From assembly GCA_025998595.1 (NCBI GenBank), contig BNWE01000019.1, positions 1 through 18,554 of the forward strand: a DNA stretch of 18,554 bases. The letters are read 5' to 3'. The translations under genes and the position numbers were made by a program. This DNA comes from Alphaproteobacteria bacterium. Its GTDB lineage: Bacteria > Pseudomonadota > Alphaproteobacteria > UBA3830. This document shows, one piece after another, positions 15,489-18,554 of the stretch; position 1 is the stretch's first letter, and each line of letters starts with the position of its first letter. The notes below the pieces were generated by a model that was not told where the DNA came from, did no database searches, and saw only the letters and a list, made by a program, of their open reading frames with translations.

Positions 15489-17030
15489 TTGCTTGATTTG
15501 CTTAAAAAAACTAGAGAGCGTTATAATATAAGTTTGAAGGAAGTTTCAGATGAGCTCAGAATTCGGGAGTGCCATCTGGATGCCATTGAACGGAAAGATT
15601 TTTCACATATGCCGGAATTAGTTTATTGCATTGGTTTTGTGAAGAGTTACGCGAAGTTGTTGGGGCTTAGTAGCGATGATATGATCAAAGAGGTGAAGAC
15701 GATTATATCCGCTGAAGTGCAACAGGCTGCCGATGGCGACGAAAATCCCTCAAAATCTGGATGGCTTAGTAAGCTCTTGTCTTTGGCTGGCTCATCTTCT
15801 GGAAAAAGTGAGGGGCAACAGTTAAGCGATGCGATCTCCAGGGAATGGAAAGTCGTCAAAAAGGAAGCAGGTACTGTAGCAGAAGAAGTGCTGGAGGCTG
15901 TCTCCAAAGAATGGAAAGCTGTCTCGAAGGAAGCTAGCGTGGTACGAGAGGCTGTCTCCAAAGAATGGAAAGCTGTCTCGAAGGAAGCTAGCGTGGTACG
16001 AGAGGCCGTCTCCAAAGAATGGAAAGCTGTCTCGAAGGAAGCTGATGTGGTACGAGAGGCCGTCTCTAAAGAATGGAAAGCTGTCTCGAAGGAAGCTGAT
16101 GTGGTACGAGAGGCCGTCTCTAAAGAATGGAAAGCTGTCTCGAAGGAAGCTGACGTGGTACGAGAGGCCGTCTCTAAAGAATGGAAAGCTGTCTCGAAGG
16201 AAGCTGATGTAGTACGAGAGGCCGTCTCTAAAGAATGGAAAGCTGTCTCGAAGGAAGCTGATGTAATAGTTGAAGAAGCACGGGAATCTGCTGTTGGAAA
16301 AATGCTAAAAGCCGTATCGGAAAAAGTGGGAACAGCCGCTGAAGAAGTGCGTGAGGCAGTTTCAGAAGAAGTGAAAATCGTTTCAAAGGAAGCGAACGCT
16401 GTGATTGAAGAAGTGCGGGAATCTGGCGTTGGAAAAGTGCTAAATGCTGTGGCGGAAAAAGTTGACGCAGTAGCCGAAGAGGTCCGGGAAGCCGTTTCCG
16501 AGGAAGTGAAGATTGTCTCGGAAAAAGTAGGAACCGCAGCTGAAGAGATGCGAGAATATACCATAGGAAAAGTGATTAGTACTGTCTCGGAAAAAGTTGG
16601 TACAATAGCCGAAGAGGTGCGAGAAGCTGTTTCTGAGGAAGTGAAAATCGTTTCAAAGGAAGCAAGCGCCGTAGTTGAAGAAGTGAAGGAAGTCGTCGCA
16701 GAAGATGCGAACGCCATCTCGAAGAAAGCGAGTACAGCTGTTGAAGAGGTGAAGGGAGTCGTTTCCGAAGATATAAATGTCATATCGAAAAAAATGAGCG
16801 ACGTCACGGAAGAAATGCGGAAGGCCGTTTCCGAAGAAGTGAAAGCTGTTAAAGAGGAAGTACGGAGAGCTGTTTCCGAAGAAGTGGAAGCAGTAAAAGA
16901 GGAAGTGCGAAAGAGCGTTTCCGATGGATTAAACGCAGCCTCTGAAGAATTGACTGCTGTTTCAAAGAAATTAAGTACAGTTTCCAAAGAATTGTCGGAT
17001 GATAGGAAAACTGGAGGGACAGATGGATAG
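15489..17030 (+). CDS. RodZ-type HTH protein fused to a long repetitive coiled coil
   Basis: 513 residues from the TTG at 15489, downstream of GGAGGGG (15474-15480). GTG at 15480 and TTG at 15465 are in frame but poorly placed. Residues 1-70 match the HTH_25/RodZ N-terminal domain: LKKTRERYNISLKEVSDELR, then HLDAIERKDF and IGFVKSYAKLLGLS. No membrane span follows, unlike RodZ. The rest is nearly all helix: seven exact 18-residue units (EAVSKEWKAVSKEADVVR), then about three 45-residue units (VREAVSEEVKIVSKEA..., VGKVLNAVAEKV) and degenerate copies. The Hsp20 gene overlaps its stop by 8 nt. Role unknown; a DNA- or MreB-binding head on an elongated rod is possible. Confidence 0.8.
   Translation: MLDLLKKTRERYNISLKEVSDELRIRECHLDAIERKDFSHMPELVYCIGFVKSYAKLLGLSSDDMIKEVKTIISAEVQQAADGDENPSKSGWLSKLLSLAGSSSGKSEGQQLSDAISREWKVVKKEAGTVAEEVLEAVSKEWKAVSKEASVVREAVSKEWKAVSKEASVVREAVSKEWKAVSKEADVVREAVSKEWKAVSKEADVVREAVSKEWKAVSKEADVVREAVSKEWKAVSKEADVVREAVSKEWKAVSKEADVIVEEARESAVGKMLKAVSEKVGTAAEEVREAVSEEVKIVSKEANAVIEEVRESGVGKVLNAVAEKVDAVAEEVREAVSEEVKIVSEKVGTAAEEMREYTIGKVISTVSEKVGTIAEEVREAVSEEVKIVSKEASAVVEEVKEVVAEDANAISKKASTAVEEVKGVVSEDINVISKKMSDVTEEMRKAVSEEVKAVKEEVRRAVSEEVEAVKEEVRKSVSDGLNAASEELTAVSKKLSTVSKELSDDRKTGGTDG
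15894..16271 (+). repeat. Seven tandem 54-bp repeats in the coiled-coil gene
   Basis: Seven near-identical, in-frame units of 54 bp, each starting GAGGCTGTCTC or GAGGCCGTCTC and containing AAAGAATGGAAAGCTGTCTC. The copies differ at only a few third positions and at Ser/Asp (AGC versus GAT/GAC), consistent with recent expansion. Confidence 0.95.
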
Positions 17031-17469
17031 ATTATCATTTTTTAGCAGTCCGTTATTCTTGGGGTTCGATCATTTCGAAAGACTGGTCGATTCGATGTCG
17101 AAGGCTCAGGATGACTCGTATCCACCGTATAACATAGAGCAAATAGGAGAATATGGTTTCCGAATAACGTTGGCGTTGGCAGGATTCAGAAAAGATAATA
17201 TCGCAATATCACAGGAAAACAATCAGATGACAATTCGTGGAAAGCAGGAAGCCGATCCAAAAGCAAAATATCTTTATAGGGGAATCGCCACAAGGCAATT
17301 CATAAGAACGTTTGTGTTGGCGGACGGAGTTGAAATCAAAAATGCAGAATTTGACAATGGATTGCTGCATATAAATCTCCTGAGGATGCGAAATGAGAGT
17401 ATGATAAAAAATATAAAAATCACATCGCCGTCCGATGAAACGCCAGGTCGTGATCTTCAGTCAACATGA
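17023..17469 (+). CDS. Hsp20/IbpA family small heat-shock protein
   Basis: 148 residues from the ATG at 17023, which has GGAGG 6 nt upstream and overlaps the end of the coiled-coil gene (ATGGATAG). An in-frame ATG at 16999 has no RBS. The alpha-crystallin domain covers about 32-135: YNIEQIGEYGFRITLALAGF near its start, RGKQEA, RQFIRTFVLADGVE, and the closing signature AEFDNGLLHINL. Such chaperones hold unfolding proteins in large oligomers; IbpA proteins have the same length and no long C-terminal tail. Overlap implies cotranslation with the coiled-coil protein. Confidence 0.93.
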   Translation: MDRLSFFSSPLFLGFDHFERLVDSMSKAQDDSYPPYNIEQIGEYGFRITLALAGFRKDNIAISQENNQMTIRGKQEADPKAKYLYRGIATRQFIRTFVLADGVEIKNAEFDNGLLHINLLRMRNESMIKNIKITSPSDETPGRDLQST

Positions 17470-17562
17470 TGGTGATTGTGTGCAGGATTAAGACATATGA
17501 GACGGAACAGCAGTGCTGAAAATAGAGCAGAAAGCATATTTTGAGTTGCAAAGAAAGTGAAA

Positions 17563-17608
17563 GGTCTCCAGAATAGGTGAAGATTTTAAATTTAACCTTG
17601 AGGAGACC
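17563..17608 (+). promoter_or_regulatory. Hairpin covering a ribosome binding site
   Basis: GGTCTCC (17563-17569) pairs perfectly with GGAGACC (17602-17608), with an inner AGGT/ACCT pair. The right arm contains the GAGGAG ribosome binding site of the ATG at 17612, so folding would hide it. This is typical of transposase control, though it could also be an element end. Confidence 0.5.
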
Positions 17609-17611
17609 AAT

Positions 17612-17719
17612 ATGCGATCGAAATCACACAAGAAGGATTGTAAATCCAAAGAGAGCGTCAGTACAGAGGAAAAACGCACTGAGTTGATTGAGCGAACAAA
17701 AAAGCTTTCTGGAAGCTGA
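17612..17719 (+). CDS. Short ORF behind a strong ribosome binding site
   Basis: 35 residues, MRSKSHKKDCKSKESVSTEE then KRTELIERTKKLSGS, with GAGGAG 6 nt before the ATG. It is basic and without a known domain, and it runs into the transposase remnant in another frame. It may be the truncated start of a disrupted mobile-element gene, or a small peptide. Confidence 0.35.
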   Translation: MRSKSHKKDCKSKESVSTEEKRTELIERTKKLSGS

Positions 17720-17957
17720 TAAAACTTATATGCAGAATAGATTCGTTCTCGAAGGATGGCTCTTTGTTAATTTTCTCGCTATGATCGCCTACTACAAGTT
17801 GTATGATCGCCTGAAGAATGCCAAACTGTTAACAAAATTTTCGCAAAAAGATATCATCGAAGCTGCTAAAGCTACTCATCAACTCAAAATTCATGGCGTT
17901 TGGCACCGTTCTGAAATGACAAAAAAATTCAAGGAATCTTTAAAAAAATTAAAATAG
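17688..17957 (+). pseudogene. C-terminal fragment of a DDE transposase (IS4/IS1634-like)
   Basis: About 85 recognisable residues: DKTYMQNRFVLEGWLFVNFL, AMIAYYKLYDRLKNAKLL, FSQKDIIEAAKATHQLKIHG and TKKFKESLKKL. This is the typical end of IS4/IS1634-group transposases, including the helical stretch after the catalytic Glu. A stop precedes the first codon in frame, and the catalytic DDE core is absent, so it is inactive. The upstream 17612 ORF is in another frame. Confidence 0.75.
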
Positions 17958-17961
17958 ACGA

Positions 17962-17983
17962 CCTAACTTGATGCGGAGTTAGG
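17962..17983 (+). terminator. Possible terminator stem after the transposase remnant
   Basis: CCTAACT, an 8-nt loop, then AGTTAGG form a perfect 7-bp stem just after the stop codon, followed by GATTTACTC. The T-tract is poor, so it may instead be part of an element end. Confidence 0.35.
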
Positions 17984-18076
17984 GATTTACTCAAAATTTT
18001 CTTGGATGCTTCCGTAAGTTCAGTACTATAGTTGTACATTTTTCTTTCCTGTTGTGGTGGTTGCAGCACATGCATT

Positions 18077-18130
18077 TACTTTGCAAGTACATCTCGCATA
18101 CATTTCAATCGGGAGCGAAGCAGCAAATGA
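18077..18130 (-). pseudogene. Duplicated fragment of the GT-C-like membrane protein gene
   Basis: In a frame different from gpmI the minus strand encodes SFAASLPIEMYARCTCKV, matching residues 267-281 of the protein at 7572-9698 (FSASLPSEMYARYVCKI). At DNA level TGCTTCGCT and GAAATGTA are shared, with matches extending into CACTGG upstream. It overlaps the last codons and stop of gpmI. Confidence 0.6.
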
Positions 18131-18554
18131 GTCCAGTGTCATGTTGGCCAGTCATTTCCAGAGGTACATCTATGCCCAAAATACCGAGTATTGTCGGCGC
18201 GATGTCGCTAAGTCCGCCTCCAGAGGCCAATTCTGCGGATTTATGGTCTTCACTTGCAAAAATAAACGGAACGTCATTGGTAGTGTGAGCAGTGTGCGGC
18301 TGAGACGATCTCTCATCATACATGACTTCTGCGTTTCCGTGATCAGCTGTAACAATGAGGCATCCTTTTTTCTGTGCAACAATCTCATTTATGGCCGACA
18401 GACAGCGATCGACCTCTTCGATGGCTTCCACAACGGCATCGAAGTTTCCCGTATGCCCCACCATGTCTGGATTGGCGAAATTCAGCACATAGAAATCGAA
18501 CGAATCGTTCTTTAGGTTTTCCACCATAGCATCAGTCAATTTCATTGCAGACAT
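18105..18554 (-). CDS. gpmI: 2,3-bisphosphoglycerate-independent phosphoglycerate mutase, C-terminal part
   Basis: 150 codons that include the C-terminus and stop; the 5' part lies beyond 18554, so the first visible ATG is internal. GpmI is the Mn-dependent, cofactor-free glycolytic mutase of the alkaline phosphatase superfamily. Seen: PDMVGHTGNFDAVVEAIEEV, the metal-binding TADHGNAEVM, HTAHTTNDVPFI and LSDIAPTILGILG, all as expected near the C-terminus. The tail after EMTGQ (HDTGLICCFAPD) is not typical of the family. Its last codons fall in the duplicated GT-C-like fragment (18077-18130), which suggests the original 3' end was replaced. Confidence 0.95.
   Translation of the reverse strand: MSAMKLTDAMVENLKNDSFDFYVLNFANPDMVGHTGNFDAVVEAIEEVDRCLSAINEIVAQKKGCLIVTADHGNAEVMYDERSSQPHTAHTTNDVPFIFASEDHKSAELASGGGLSDIAPTILGILGIDVPLEMTGQHDTGLICCFAPD

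Noticed and set aside
15894..16271. CRISPR-like array
   Set aside because: The units are contiguous 54-bp coding repeats with no unique spacers, and they preserve the protein frame.
15647..17038. Long open frame (463 codons) on the minus strand opposite the coiled-coil gene
   Set aside because: It is antisense to a repetitive Glu/Lys/Ala/Val/Ser-rich gene whose codon bias keeps the opposite frame open; no RBS and only low-complexity Ser/Thr/Phe content.
1..18554. tRNA or rRNA genes
   Set aside because: I scanned for T-loop motifs (GGTTCGAATCC-type) and rRNA landmarks on both strands and found none; RNase P RNA is the only clear RNA gene.

Overview
The window reads as a stretch of an AT-rich alphaproteobacterial chromosome, most likely from a host-associated or intracellular lineage (Rickettsiales/Holosporales-like). 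This is inferred from three things. The housekeeping set is alphaproteobacterial in style: gmk, an M48 protease with TPRs, a YggT protein next to folD, xseB, a CCA-adding enzyme, a RodZ-type HTH and gpmI. Several predicted exported proteins have eukaryote-like or low-complexity repeats. Decaying gene and transposon fragments are scattered between the genes. TTG/GTG starts with good ribosome binding sites are common. I cannot name the species.

Layout. 1-680 is debris: the 5' end of an unidentified, possibly transposase, gene leaving the window on the minus strand; a hairpin region resembling an IS200/IS605 end; and a frameshifted fragment of an M48 protease gene whose intact paralogue lies at 4693-6018. 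680-4648 holds two divergent genes for exported proteins: a chymotrypsin-fold serine protease with a full His/Asp/Ser triad (minus) and a MORN-repeat protein (plus). Between them is a perfect palindrome and a clear sigma70-type promoter. 4693-7485 (minus) holds an outer-membrane-like protein, then guanylate kinase and the periplasmic M48/TPR protease, which overlap by 4 nt. 7572-9698 is a large GT-C-like membrane protein (plus). 9751-11262 (minus) is a compact xseB-yggT-folD run. 11320-12875 (plus) is a CCA-adding enzyme and a small unknown protein. 12926-14761 (minus) is a second exported-protein cluster: a broken small secreted ORF, a paralogue of the MORN protein that carries Gly/Ser/Pro repeats instead of MORN, and a small Ala/Pro/Glu-rich secreted protein. 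14865-15420 (minus) is the RNase P RNA with a greatly enlarged P12 arm. 15489-17469 (plus) is an HTH protein fused to a long repetitive coiled coil, overlapping an Hsp20 chaperone gene. 17563-17983 is a transposase remnant with a hairpin over a ribosome binding site. 18105-18554 (minus) is the C-terminal part of gpmI, whose last codons run into a duplicated scrap of the GT-C-like gene.

The housekeeping genes are ordinary. The unusual content is the pair of paralogous exported proteins that share a signal peptide and core but carry different repeat modules, the protease divergent from one of them, the HTH/18-residue-repeat coiled coil coupled to Hsp20, the RNase P expansion, and signs that small fragments of resident genes (M48, GT-C-like) have been copied to other sites.
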